A DNA stretch of 10,890 bases from DATJPR01 sp035506295 (GCA_035506295.1 DATJPR010000271.1:1-10890); one strand, 5' to 3'; numbered from the stretch's first letter, positions 1-8,135 are shown. The notes: generated by a model not told the origin, from the letters alone. Numbers and translations: made by a program.

Positions 1-715
1 GGAGACCGATGATCCTCCAGAAGATCGGTGTGAACGGATAGGCCCGGATCAACTGTCCGACGCCGCGGAAGTACCGCGACTTCTCGTTGACCTCGCTGTG
101 GTCCTGGACCTTCTCCATATGGATGGCCATATCGGCCGGAATCCGCTTCAGGCGAAGTCCTTCCCTCCTTATTCTATACCCCAGTTCCCGTTCTTCTTCC
201 CCGAGCATGAAGGGGTTGAAGGTCCCAACACGGTCAAGGACAACCTTCTTATACATCGCTGCGCCTCCGAAGCACTCGACGGTCATGGTCGAAGTGATCT
301 CCCTCTTCACTGTTCTGTCTCCGTTGCCGGGGACAGATCGGTGCAGCAAACCTGCCACACCACCAATATCTTTGTCCTCCAATGCATGGACTGCGGCTTC
401 CAGCCAGCCCGGGAGCATGACCATGTCGCCGTCGAGAAATTGGATGACGGGTGCTGAGACGTACCGCGTTCCAACGAATCTTCCGACGCTGGGAGAAAGC
501 AACGGGGAAGGGTCGAGGCGAATGATCGTGGCCGGGAAGCGAGATGCGATCTCAACGGTCAAGTCCGTGGAAGCTGAGTCAACAAGGAATATTTCGACGT
601 CAAATCCCGCAGAGTTTGACACGATGGATTCAAGACACGAGGCGATGTTGGCACTTTCGTTTCTCGTGATGATGACGACGCCGATGTCTGGTACGCGTTT
701 TGGGGTGTTACTCAT
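1..715 (-). CDS. Family 2 glycosyltransferase (GT-A fold), N-terminal part, cut by window edge
   Basis: Reading the minus strand from ATG at 715 gives 238 codons without a stop, running off the left edge. The protein is a typical GT2 enzyme, which transfers a sugar from a nucleotide-sugar to a growing glycan at the cytoplasmic face of the membrane. Visible hallmarks are an N-terminal IGVVIITRNE strand (residues 11-20), FLVDSASTD (43-51) for nucleotide binding, the metal-binding DxD motif in FLDGDM (93-98), GGAAMYKK after the acceptor loop, and an acidic GEEERELGYR stretch (172-181) where GT2 enzymes carry the catalytic-base region. No signal peptide or membrane segment is seen in the visible part. 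The ATG at 715 is preferred because a promoter-like site ends about 33 bases upstream. It is transcribed away from the secreted-protein gene on the other strand. Donor and acceptor cannot be told; the C-terminal part is missing. Confidence 0.88.
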   Translation of the reverse strand, partial: MSNTPKRVPDIGVVIITRNESANIASCLESIVSNSAGFDVEIFLVDSASTDLTVEIASRFPATIIRLDPSPLLSPSVGRFVGTRYVSAPVIQFLDGDMVMLPGWLEAAVHALEDKDIGGVAGLLHRSVPGNGDRTVKREITSTMTVECFGGAAMYKKVVLDRVGTFNPFMLGEEERELGYRIRREGLRLKRIPADMAIHMEKVQDHSEVNEKSRYFRGVGQLIRAYPFTPIFWRIIGL

Positions 716-747
716 GTCTGATACACGGGCATGTTTGAGTGGCTCTT

Positions 748-777
748 CAAAGTAGCATCGGAGCCCGGAAAATGCAA
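748..777 (-). promoter_or_regulatory. Bacteroidota-type promoter of the glycosyltransferase gene
   Basis: On the minus strand TTGCAT (TTG at 777-775) is followed after exactly 20 bases by TACTTTG (754-748), one base short of the Bacteroidota -7 consensus TAnnTTTG. The expected transcription start would leave a leader of roughly 25-30 bases before the ATG at 715. The same TTG-20-TA layout recurs before the second GH123-like gene and before the RmlC-like gene in this window, which raises confidence. The match is by eye. Confidence 0.5.
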
Positions 778-860
778 CCCGCCTCGAGTGTCACCACTGC
801 ACAGTGTTCGGTGTCCCACTTCATCGATGACGCTTCATTTGTCGCATTCCGAGACTCTTT

Positions 861-896
861 TTGAAGAATTCCGCACCGCAATCATGTAGGATTTTG
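861..896 (+). promoter_or_regulatory. Weak promoter candidate for the first GH123-like gene
   Basis: TTTTTG ending at 863 and TAGGATTTTG at 887-896 resemble the Bacteroidota TTG / TAnnTTTG pair, but the spacing is 23 bases and the -7 box carries extra bases. It is the best plus-strand candidate in the intergenic region, about 150 bases before the ATG at 1044. It could easily be chance. Confidence 0.2.
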
Positions 897-1043
897 ATTT
901 TTGTCTGCAGACATCGCGCGTCCTGAATTCGACGAGCGAGAATACAGCGCGGATTCCCTTTGTGATCTGCTGCACCTCGCATGGCATAAGAAGTGACCCA
1001 CAGCACATCGTGAGTCTCATCAAAAACGGGGGCGGCGAATTCC

Positions 1044-3944
1044 ATGAAGGGAATGCTCAAGTTAGCGTTTATCGCATTGATTTTTGCGAGCCCGATTTCT
1101 GCTTTGGGTCAATCGCATCTTTCCTCTGTGTGGGCGGTCGATGATGGCGAGAAGGTCCGTCAGAATGATCTGAGTTACTGGGCGAAGAGCAGTGCGGCAA
1201 ATGAAGTATGGAACGGTAGCAGCATCGGCCTATTCGGCGCGAAGAATGAAATCGTCGCGTTCCAAGTCATCCTCGAATCGGCGAATACGTCCGTGGACAA
1301 TGTCACGGTAGCCCTGGATTCTCTTGTCAACGGGGGTTCGGTGATCACCAACACCGGTGGTGCTGGAGATCCGACGAACTTCGTCGGCAAGCACATCGAA
1401 TTGTTTGTCGAGAACTATACCAATGTGACCCAGCGATCGCCGTTTGATGCCGGATACGGATTGGCAAATTCCCGACCTCTTCCCGACGCCGCCTTTCTCG
1501 GTCCCATCCCCGATGCGCTCGTTCCCTTTGAGGCCCCGGTGAAGACGCCCGCGCACGGTCAGGGAGGTGCTCCGTTTTCGATAAGTGCGGGGACGAATCA
1601 GGGCGTGTGGGTGGATATTTACATTCCGAAGAATGCGGTTGCAGGGACATATGCCGGAGTAGTACGCGTCATCGAAAGCGGTGTGACGACCTATCGGATT
1701 CCCATCAGTCTCAAGGTCTACGGATTTGCGCTGCCGGACGAAACTCACCAGCGGAATTTCTTCTCCTGGAGCCCGGACCTTCTCGCAAACCGTTACGGCA
1801 TCACCTGCAACACTCCCGAGTACTGGGCGATGTACAGGAAGTTCATGAACACGGCTCACCGCCACCGCATGAACCTCGTCGACGGGAGGCAGAACGTCAC
1901 GAATTTTGACACACACCTCGGGGAATATTACACCGGCACGGCATACACGGCGCAGAACAACTATGATGGCCCGGGTATCGGGACGGGCGAGAATACGTAT
2001 TCGATAGGGACCTACGACCAACCGAACAGCGGCTTCGTCTCCGGCTTTTATCCGAATACGCAGTCGGCGTGGCAGACCGCTGCAGATCAGTGGGAGACCT
2101 GGTTCCAGAACCATGCCCCGCAAACGCTGCGCTTCAAGTATATGGACGATGAGGGAGACGTGAACGATCCTGCCGTCGTGCAGGCGATCAAGGACAAGTG
2201 TACATGGATCAAGACGAGCAGCGGCCCCGGGAAAAACCTGCATCGCTTCTTCACCAAGGAGTTTGTGTATCAGGGCTTCTACGACTTCATCGATGTCTGG
2301 TGCCTTTCCGCGCAACCGGGATTGCGGCTCAGCGACATGCAGGCGCGCAGGCCGAGCGGGGATCTCTTCGGAAGCTACAATGGGACCAGGCCAATGTGGG
2401 GGAACATGGAGCTCATCGATGTCTACGCCACGGACAACAGGGTGAACCCATGGATATGCTGGAAGTATGGCGTCGACCTTCTTTTTTACTGGATTGTGGC
2501 GTTCTACGGTGACTATGTACCGCCAAATCCGAACGGTGTGAACGCATGGGACAACAACTATATCCCTGGCGGAAATCCGTATGGCTCAGTCAAGTCCTGG
2601 GGTGCAGGCATGCTCTTCTACCCCGGCGTGGACATCCAGTACCCGGGTGATTCTCGGGGTGTCCAGGGCCCGATCGGGTGCATCAGGATGAAGAATTTCC
2701 GGCGTGGACAGCAGGACTATGAGTACCTTTGGTTAGCGAAGCAAACAGGCATTGATGTCTCGGCGATTGTCAACACGATCGTCCCGCATGCTTTGGACGA
2801 CTGGGGTGACAACTACACGAGCACTGCGAACTTCAATCAGGCTCCGACGTATCCCCAGCAGGGCTACCAGTACGAGAACGCCCGCCGGACCCTCGCTCAA
2901 TTGCTCGACGGTCAAGCCGGCGTCGATCCTGGCGCCCCGACGGCGACAATCTCTGTGACACCGGACGTGCTCTCCGCCGGCGGCGGGGAGGTCACGGTGA
3001 CCTGGTCCGCAAACGGTGCAACGGCCGTCCGCATTGACAACGGCATCGGTGTTGTCGCAGCGAGCGGTGCAAGGACGGTGGAAGTCTCGAATACCACGAC
3101 CTTCACGCTGACGGCCGCATCAGGCTCGGATTCCGTCCGCGCGACAACGACGGTCAACGTGGAATCGGGAGAGCTTGATACGAACAATGTGCTGGCGAAC
3201 GCGTCGTTTGAGACCGGCACAGACCCGTGGTACGAATACTCGAACGGGACCGCGACGTTCGATATCAAGGGGCCGGGATGTGATGGTGGCCTCGCGGGAC
3301 ATGTCGTGATTGAGCAACCCGGAAACAACGAGCAGCTGTACCAGTACGACCTTGTCCTGAAGCCGAACACGGAGTACGTTCTCGCCTTTGCAGCATACTC
3401 GAACACCGGTCGCGCGATGGACGTCTCCCTGGGCGAACACGTGGCGCCGTATACGCCGTACGGGCTTTCGTCGAGCATCGTGCCACTGCAGACGACCTGG
3501 AAGGACTACGCCATCACGTTCACTACGAAGAACTTCACGACGATGGTGAACGATGGGAGGCTGCGTTTCTCCTTCTCACCATATGCACAGAGTGGGGATG
3601 AGTATTGGATCGACGATGTGAGTCTCCGCGAAGTCAATACAACGACGACGATTGCTGCAAAGGGTGCATCGACTCCCGTTCGCTACGGGCTCCAGCAAAA
3701 CTATCCCAATCCGTTCAATCCCACGACACAGCTGACCTACGGACTGCTCGAAAGCGCACCCGTGTCTTTGAAGATCTATGACCCGCTCGGACGCGCTGTT
3801 GCCACGCTCGTGGACGATGAAATTCAATCCGCTGGCGTGCATCGCGTGCAGTTTGACGGGTCCCGGCTTTCGAGCGGCGCGTATTTTTGTAGGCTCGTAA
3901 CTCCAAGGTCTTCCCAGACCGTGAAGATGCTGCTCGTGCGTTAG
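1044..3944 (+). CDS. Secreted multi-domain DUF4091/GH123-like glycosidase with CBM and T9SS sorting domain (first copy)
   Basis: The 966-residue protein begins with a signal peptide (residues 1 to about 22, hydrophobic core LAFIALIFA, then ISALGQ). Residues about 25-632 form a DUF4091/GH123-like region: GAKNEIVAFQ near the start, the NQGVWVDIYIPKNAVAGTY beta-sandwich signature, YMDDE at 366-370, and RRGQQDYEYLWLA near its end, a strong signature of this family. Characterised GH123 enzymes are beta-N-acetylgalactosaminidases using an Asp-Glu pair; D369-E370 is the likely equivalent. An Ig-like domain (about 633-713) and a CBM4/9-like jelly roll (about 714-864, NASFETGTDPW to YWIDDVSL) follow. 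Residues about 880-966 are a T9SS type A sorting domain (QNYPNPFNP, ending KMLLVR). The protein should reach the cell surface or medium. An ATG at 1053 with AAGGG just upstream is an alternative start and leaves the signal peptide intact. It shares about two residues in three with the next gene over the catalytic region. Substrate is unknown. Confidence 0.85.
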   Translation: MKGMLKLAFIALIFASPISALGQSHLSSVWAVDDGEKVRQNDLSYWAKSSAANEVWNGSSIGLFGAKNEIVAFQVILESANTSVDNVTVALDSLVNGGSVITNTGGAGDPTNFVGKHIELFVENYTNVTQRSPFDAGYGLANSRPLPDAAFLGPIPDALVPFEAPVKTPAHGQGGAPFSISAGTNQGVWVDIYIPKNAVAGTYAGVVRVIESGVTTYRIPISLKVYGFALPDETHQRNFFSWSPDLLANRYGITCNTPEYWAMYRKFMNTAHRHRMNLVDGRQNVTNFDTHLGEYYTGTAYTAQNNYDGPGIGTGENTYSIGTYDQPNSGFVSGFYPNTQSAWQTAADQWETWFQNHAPQTLRFKYMDDEGDVNDPAVVQAIKDKCTWIKTSSGPGKNLHRFFTKEFVYQGFYDFIDVWCLSAQPGLRLSDMQARRPSGDLFGSYNGTRPMWGNMELIDVYATDNRVNPWICWKYGVDLLFYWIVAFYGDYVPPNPNGVNAWDNNYIPGGNPYGSVKSWGAGMLFYPGVDIQYPGDSRGVQGPIGCIRMKNFRRGQQDYEYLWLAKQTGIDVSAIVNTIVPHALDDWGDNYTSTANFNQAPTYPQQGYQYENARRTLAQLLDGQAGVDPGAPTATISVTPDVLSAGGGEVTVTWSANGATAVRIDNGIGVVAASGARTVEVSNTTTFTLTAASGSDSVRATTTVNVESGELDTNNVLANASFETGTDPWYEYSNGTATFDIKGPGCDGGLAGHVVIEQPGNNEQLYQYDLVLKPNTEYVLAFAAYSNTGRAMDVSLGEHVAPYTPYGLSSSIVPLQTTWKDYAITFTTKNFTTMVNDGRLRFSFSPYAQSGDEYWIDDVSLREVNTTTTIAAKGASTPVRYGLQQNYPNPFNPTTQLTYGLLESAPVSLKIYDPLGRAVATLVDDEIQSAGVHRVQFDGSRLSSGAYFCRLVTPRSSQTVKMLLVR

Positions 3945-3984
3945 CTGCGGCGTCTTCTGTTGGCACATAGGGACTACCGCGCGT

Positions 3985-4022
3985 GAGAGACCCCGGTCCA
4001 GCCGGGGTTTCTCATTTCTTTC
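3985..4022 (+). terminator. Intrinsic terminator after the first GH123-like gene
   Basis: A 12-pair stem (3985-3996 with 4002-4013: GAGAGACCCCGG against CCGGGGTTTCTC, one G-U pair) encloses the 5-base loop TCCAG and is followed by the T-rich ATTTCTTTC. It begins 40 bases after the stop codon. It should separate this transcript from the next gene, which has its own promoter downstream. Confidence 0.85.
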
Positions 4023-4163
4023 CTCGCTCCCTGTTCATGTCTGGAATGGTAACTCCCTTCACCTATCGCGCCTGTAAGTTCATTTCGGACGGGCGGATGA
4101 TCAACTCCATTTTTTCTTTTTGGCTTCAACAAAAAAAGTCTATTCGCAAAATATTTCACATGC

Positions 4164-4194
4164 TTGCATCTTCTCCAGAAAGGCTGTACCTTTG
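4164..4194 (+). promoter_or_regulatory. Near-consensus Bacteroidota promoter of the second GH123-like gene
   Basis: TTG at 4164-4166 and TACCTTTG at 4187-4194 are separated by 20 bases. TACCTTTG is a perfect match to TAnnTTTG. An A/T-rich stretch at 4110-4160 (runs of T at 4111-4121 and A at 4131-4137) lies directly upstream and could act like an UP element. The start codon at 4236 leaves a leader of about 35 bases. Located after the terminator, it makes the second copy an independent transcription unit. Confidence 0.65.
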
Positions 4195-4235
4195 TAGGTA
4201 ATTCTTGGATTTGGAAATGATTCTTCGGTTATTGT

Positions 4236-7200
4236 ATGCATTCTGAAGGAAAGCGTAGCTTCGCAATGCGTTGCTTCTGGTTCGTCCTCCCTCTCGTACT
4301 TCTTTTTTGTTCCTGCGCAAAGACGACGGCACAGCCCGGCGTCACTTCCGTTTGGGCGATCGATGATGGAGAAAAAGTCAAGCAGGACGACCTCAGCAAT
4401 CCTGCAAAGAACGGAACGAACAATCCCGTGTGGGACGGAAAGACTGTTTCGTTGTTCGGAGCGAAGAATGAAACCGTCGCGTTCCAGTTGATCCTCGAGG
4501 CCTCAGGCTCGGGCTCGAGCAATGTCAATGTCATTCTCGATAGTCTGGTGAACGGGACGTCGGTGATCACCAACACCAGCACGGCGGGGCCGTTCTACTA
4601 TGTTGGCAGGTACATCGATCTGTACGTCGAGCACTACACCAATATTACGCAGCGATCCCCGTTCGACGCAGGGTACGGATTCTACAATTCCCGGCCGATT
4701 CCGGATGACGAATTTCTCGGATGGATTCCCGATGCACTTGTTCCGTTCGAAGCCCCGGTGAAATCACCGGTTCACGGTCAAGGGGGTGCTCCATTTCCGA
4801 TCGCAGGTGGCAACAACCAGGCGGTCTGGGTCGACATCTACATTCCCAAGGACGCGGTCGCGGGAACCTATGCTGCGACCGTCACGGTCACCGTGGGCGG
4901 CTCGACTGCCTATACCATTCCATTGACGCTGAAGGTCTACAACTTTTCCCTCCCCGATGAGACCCACGCGAAAACGTTCTTCTCCTGGGATTTCGATCTT
5001 CTGGTATCGCGCTACGGGCTGACGTACAACACGCCGGCGTATTGGGACATGTTCCGGAAGTTCATGAACTTCTCGCACCGCCACCGGATCGATCTTGTGG
5101 ATGGGCGTCAATCTCTCGCGAACTTCGAGAACCATCTTGCCGAATACTATACAGGCACGGCGTATACTGCCCAGCACGGCTACGATGGCCCGGGGGTGAG
5201 TGTCGGGAACAAGACCTATTCCATCGGGACCTATGATCAGCCGAGCAACGGTCAAATAACCGGGTTCGACCCTGCGACGGAGTCCGCCTGGCAATCCGCG
5301 GCTGACGCCTGGGAAGGGTGGTTCGAAAGCAACGCTCCGGATGTCCTCCGATTCAAATACATGGACGACGAGGCGGACGTCACGAATCCCGCGGTCGTTC
5401 AGCTCATCCAGGACAAGTGTTCGTGGATCAAATCGAGCCCCGGGCCGGGCAAGAACCTTCACCGATTCTTTACGAAGGAATTCGTGTACCAGGGGTTCTA
5501 CGACTACATCGACATCTGGTCGTTATCCGCGCAACCCGGGATCAGAATGTCCGATCTTGCCGCACGGAAACCGGCGGGGGATCTCTTCAGCACCTACAAC
5601 GGCACGCGACCGATGTGGGGAAACATGGAGTTGATTGACGACTTTGCGACCGACAGTAGGGTCAACCCCTGGATCTCGTGGAAATACGGCATCGATCTCT
5701 TTTTCTTCTGGACCACCTCCTTCTATGCCGAGAACCCGCCGCCGAGCCCGAACGCGAAGAACGTGTGGGACGATAATTGCATCCCCGGCGGCACACCATA
5801 CGGGTCGACGACGTCCTGGGGCGCAGGCATGGTTTTCTATCCCGGCACCGACATCATCTACCCGAATGATTCGCGCGGCGTCCAGGGCCCCATTGGGTGC
5901 ATCCGGCTCAACAATATGCGCCGGGGAGAACAAGACTACGAATACCTCTGGCTGGCAAAGCAGGCGGGCATCGACGTCACTTCGTTTGTCAACAAGATCG
6001 TCCCCCATGCGCTCGACGACTGGGGTGATTCCTACACCGCGGCGGCGGCGGACGATCAACAGCCGGTGTACGCCCAGCACGGATATCTTTTTGAGCAGGT
6101 CCGCCGAGCGCTCGCGGACTCTCTCGCCAGCCGGTCCGGGGAGGTTGCATTTCCTCCGACCGGAACCCTGATCGTCGATCCCACATCACTTCCGGCAGGA
6201 GGCGGCACGGTGTCCTTGAAGTGGAGCTCGACAAATGCGACCGCCGCGACCTTGAACAATGGTCTGGGGACGATGCCGGTCCAGGACAGCATCACGGTCA
6301 ACGTCACCTCGTCGACGTCCTTCGTCCTCACGCTGACCGGCCCCGGTGGGAGCATCCAATATGTCGCCTCCGTGTCGGTGGGCGCAGCGCCTGTTATTCC
6401 GAGCGGAGACGTCGTCACCAACTCGGGCTTCGAGGACGGCACGAACGCCTGGTATTTCTTCACCAATGGAGGCGGTTCGTTCACCGTCGCAGGGCCGAGC
6501 ATCGATGGCTCCAATGCCGTAAGGGTCTCTATCACGGCAAAAGGCACAAATACGCAACTGTACCAATACAATCTAATCCTCCTTCCTGCGACGAAGTACC
6601 AGCTGTCGTTCGACGCCTTCTGCAACAGCGGCGACTCGATGGATGTCTCCATCGGGCGCCATGATTCGCCGTACACGCCCTACGGGCTCTCTTCGAGCCC
6701 CGTGGCATTGACAAACCAGTGGGCGACCTACACGATCAATTTCACGACCGCAAATTTCACCGACACGGTATCCAATGCCCGACTGCGCTTTACCTTTGAC
6801 GCGCACGCAAAGGCCGGCGACCAGTACTGGCTCGACAACATCGTCCTGATGAAGGTGGGATCGACAGGCCCTCCTCCCGTCGTCCTTTCCACGCCTCAAT
6901 TGATCTTTCCCTTATCGGGCGCCACCGATCTTTCCCAGGTCATGGATTTCGTCTGGCATCCGGTCCAGGGGGCAACCGCCTATCAGTTTGAACTCGCGTC
7001 CGACTCGCTCTTCTCTCAAATCATCGTGAATGACTCGACGGTGACCGATACCGTTCGCCAGGTGCGCGGCCTTTCGTTTTCCACCCGATATTTCCTGCGG
7101 CTTCGTGCGCTGAGCCCCACCGGCGTAAGCGGATTCTCGTCCGTTGCCAACTTCCGGACGCAGGCGGCGCCGCCCAGCGGCACGCTCGCTGCGCCCCTCC

Positions 7201-8036
7201 TCTCGACTCCTTCCGCGGGAGCGACCAACGTTTCTCTCGCGGTGTCGTTTGCCTGGGAACGGGTCCTCGGGGCGACCAAATACTACGTTGAAGTTGCGAC
7301 GGACCCGGCGTTCGCGGCAAGAGTTCTGTACGATTCGGCGACGTCCGGTTCCCGGGTGCTCACACTTCCGGGTTATCTGACCACCTATTATTGGCGGGTC
7401 CGTGCTTCGAATGGCGCCAGCCTCGGGTCGCCGAGTGAGATCCGATTCTTCACGACGCAATCGGCAGTGCTGCCCACACCGTTTGCGCAACTGCGGGGGA
7501 GCTCGACGAGCAATCAGTCGGCATCACAGACCGTCTCCTGGTCTCCAGTGCAGGGCGCGGAAACATACCAGGTTCAGCTCGCGGCCGACTCTCTCTTCAC
7601 CATGATCGTGGCGAACGATTCCTCGTTCGCGGACACGACGCGCACGTTTTCGGGACTGCTGTATCAGACGCGGTACTTCCTCCGCATCCGTGCTGTTGGA
7701 CCGTACGGCAGAAGTCCTTATGCGCCGATGGTGGCCTTTACCACACCATCGAACCCATCGCCGTCGACGCCGACCTCGTACGCTCTCGAACAGAACTATC
7801 CGAACCCATTCAACCCGCAGACAACTATCCGGTACAGTCTCCCGGAACCGGTGATGGTCAGGCTGATCCTCTTCACCATCACGGGCCAAATCGTCAAGTA
7901 TCTTGTGAGCGGCGTCCAGCAGGCCGGCTACCACGAAGTTCATCTCGACGCGAGAAACCTCGCGAGCGGAACATATTTCTACTGGCTCGAAGCCGGCTAC
8001 TTCTCACAGATCCGCCGGCTGTTGCTCCTCAAATGA
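4236..8036 (+). CDS. Secreted multi-domain DUF4091/GH123-like glycosidase with CBM, three FN3-like repeats and T9SS sorting domain (second copy)
   Basis: This 1266-residue protein is a paralogue of the gene before it. An N-terminal signal (core FWFVLPLVLLF, then CSCAKTTAQ) is followed by the DUF4091/GH123-like region (about 38-640) with the same signatures: GAKNETVAFQ, VWVDIYIPKDAVAGTY, YMDDE (375-379, likely catalytic D378-E379) and RRGEQDYEYLWLA. Next come an Ig-like domain (about 641-722), a CBM4/9-like domain (about 725-875, NSGFEDGTNAW to YWLDNIVL), three fibronectin-III-like repeats (about 883-978, 981-1073, 1079-1171) absent from the first copy, and a T9SS type A sorting domain (about 1181-1266, QNYPNPFNP, ending RRLLLLK). 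It should be exported across both membranes and anchored or released. The ATG at 4266 (MRCFWF), with GAAGGAAAG upstream, is an equally possible start and gives a more compact signal peptide. The cysteine in CSCAK is only a poor lipobox. Beta-N-acetylgalactosaminidase activity is known for GH123, but the family here is broad, so the substrate is unproven. Confidence 0.85.
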   Translation: MHSEGKRSFAMRCFWFVLPLVLLFCSCAKTTAQPGVTSVWAIDDGEKVKQDDLSNPAKNGTNNPVWDGKTVSLFGAKNETVAFQLILEASGSGSSNVNVILDSLVNGTSVITNTSTAGPFYYVGRYIDLYVEHYTNITQRSPFDAGYGFYNSRPIPDDEFLGWIPDALVPFEAPVKSPVHGQGGAPFPIAGGNNQAVWVDIYIPKDAVAGTYAATVTVTVGGSTAYTIPLTLKVYNFSLPDETHAKTFFSWDFDLLVSRYGLTYNTPAYWDMFRKFMNFSHRHRIDLVDGRQSLANFENHLAEYYTGTAYTAQHGYDGPGVSVGNKTYSIGTYDQPSNGQITGFDPATESAWQSAADAWEGWFESNAPDVLRFKYMDDEADVTNPAVVQLIQDKCSWIKSSPGPGKNLHRFFTKEFVYQGFYDYIDIWSLSAQPGIRMSDLAARKPAGDLFSTYNGTRPMWGNMELIDDFATDSRVNPWISWKYGIDLFFFWTTSFYAENPPPSPNAKNVWDDNCIPGGTPYGSTTSWGAGMVFYPGTDIIYPNDSRGVQGPIGCIRLNNMRRGEQDYEYLWLAKQAGIDVTSFVNKIVPHALDDWGDSYTAAAADDQQPVYAQHGYLFEQVRRALADSLASRSGEVAFPPTGTLIVDPTSLPAGGGTVSLKWSSTNATAATLNNGLGTMPVQDSITVNVTSSTSFVLTLTGPGGSIQYVASVSVGAAPVIPSGDVVTNSGFEDGTNAWYFFTNGGGSFTVAGPSIDGSNAVRVSITAKGTNTQLYQYNLILLPATKYQLSFDAFCNSGDSMDVSIGRHDSPYTPYGLSSSPVALTNQWATYTINFTTANFTDTVSNARLRFTFDAHAKAGDQYWLDNIVLMKVGSTGPPPVVLSTPQLIFPLSGATDLSQVMDFVWHPVQGATAYQFELASDSLFSQIIVNDSTVTDTVRQVRGLSFSTRYFLRLRALSPTGVSGFSSVANFRTQAAPPSGTLAAPLLSTPSAGATNVSLAVSFAWERVLGATKYYVEVATDPAFAARVLYDSATSGSRVLTLPGYLTTYYWRVRASNGASLGSPSEIRFFTTQSAVLPTPFAQLRGSSTSNQSASQTVSWSPVQGAETYQVQLAADSLFTMIVANDSSFADTTRTFSGLLYQTRYFLRIRAVGPYGRSPYAPMVAFTTPSNPSPSTPTSYALEQNYPNPFNPQTTIRYSLPEPVMVRLILFTITGQIVKYLVSGVQQAGYHEVHLDARNLASGTYFYWLEAGYFSQIRRLLLLK
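6886..7752 (+). repeat. Three tandem fibronectin-III-like repeats within the second GH123-like protein
   Basis: The encoded repeats share the pattern P...GATN, (F/W).W..V.GA..Y.(V/F)(E/Q)(L/V)A(S/T/A)D..F, then a strand containing TRYFLR(L/I)RA or TTYYWRVRA and a closing F.T. Units 1 (about 6886-7170) and 3 (about 7470-7750) are clearly more alike (VQGA..YQ, A.DSLF, ND.., TRYFLR.RA) than either is to unit 2 (about 7179-7455). This FN3-like fold usually serves as a spacer or glycan-binding module in secreted carbohydrate-active enzymes. Confidence 0.65.
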
Positions 8037-8123
8037 CACGTGCGGGCAGATCCGCTCACCGTTTATCCGACTTCCTTCCTGTCGCGGGCTGCGTGTCCCT
8101 CCGTGACGAGTTCCAAGGCTCAT

Positions 8124-8135
8124 TGACGCACGTCA
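8124..8135. repeat. Short perfect inverted repeat TGACG-CA-CGTCA upstream of the acetyltransferase gene
   Basis: TGACGCACGTCA is a perfect inverted repeat with a 2-base centre, about 90 bases before the ATG at 8227, in the 190-base gap after the second secreted gene. Its form fits a small operator for a dimeric regulator, but one isolated 12-base palindrome may be chance. I see no convincing terminator or promoter in the rest of this gap (8037-8226). Confidence 0.25.

Larger units (their letters stand above)
716..1043. other. Divergent intergenic region between the glycosyltransferase and the first secreted GH123-like gene
   Basis: This stretch of 328 bases lies between two divergently transcribed genes. 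On the minus strand it holds a good Bacteroidota-type promoter for the glycosyltransferase. On the plus strand only a weak promoter candidate is visible. Short open frames across it show no recognisable protein motif. I see no RNA gene or repeat here. Confidence 0.6.

Noticed and set aside
87..755. Plus-strand frame of 222 codons at the left edge
   Set aside because: It is antisense to the glycosyltransferase, which reads clearly on the minus strand with DxD and other GT2 motifs. The plus-strand frame is low complexity (Ser/Thr/Pro/Arg-rich).
1230..2315. Open frame of 361 codons on the minus strand
   Set aside because: It lies fully antisense to the first GH123-like gene, has no recognisable motif, and the plus-strand protein has strong family signatures. 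It is a by-product of GC-rich codon use.
4116..4138. CTTTTTG...CAAAAAAAG inverted repeat before the second GH123-like gene
   Set aside because: Low-complexity A/T pairing; better explained as the A/T-rich region upstream of the promoter at 4164-4194.
8040..8070. Possible terminator after the second GH123-like gene (GCGG...CCGC)
   Set aside because: Only about four consecutive base pairs and no real T-run follow, so it is not a convincing intrinsic terminator.
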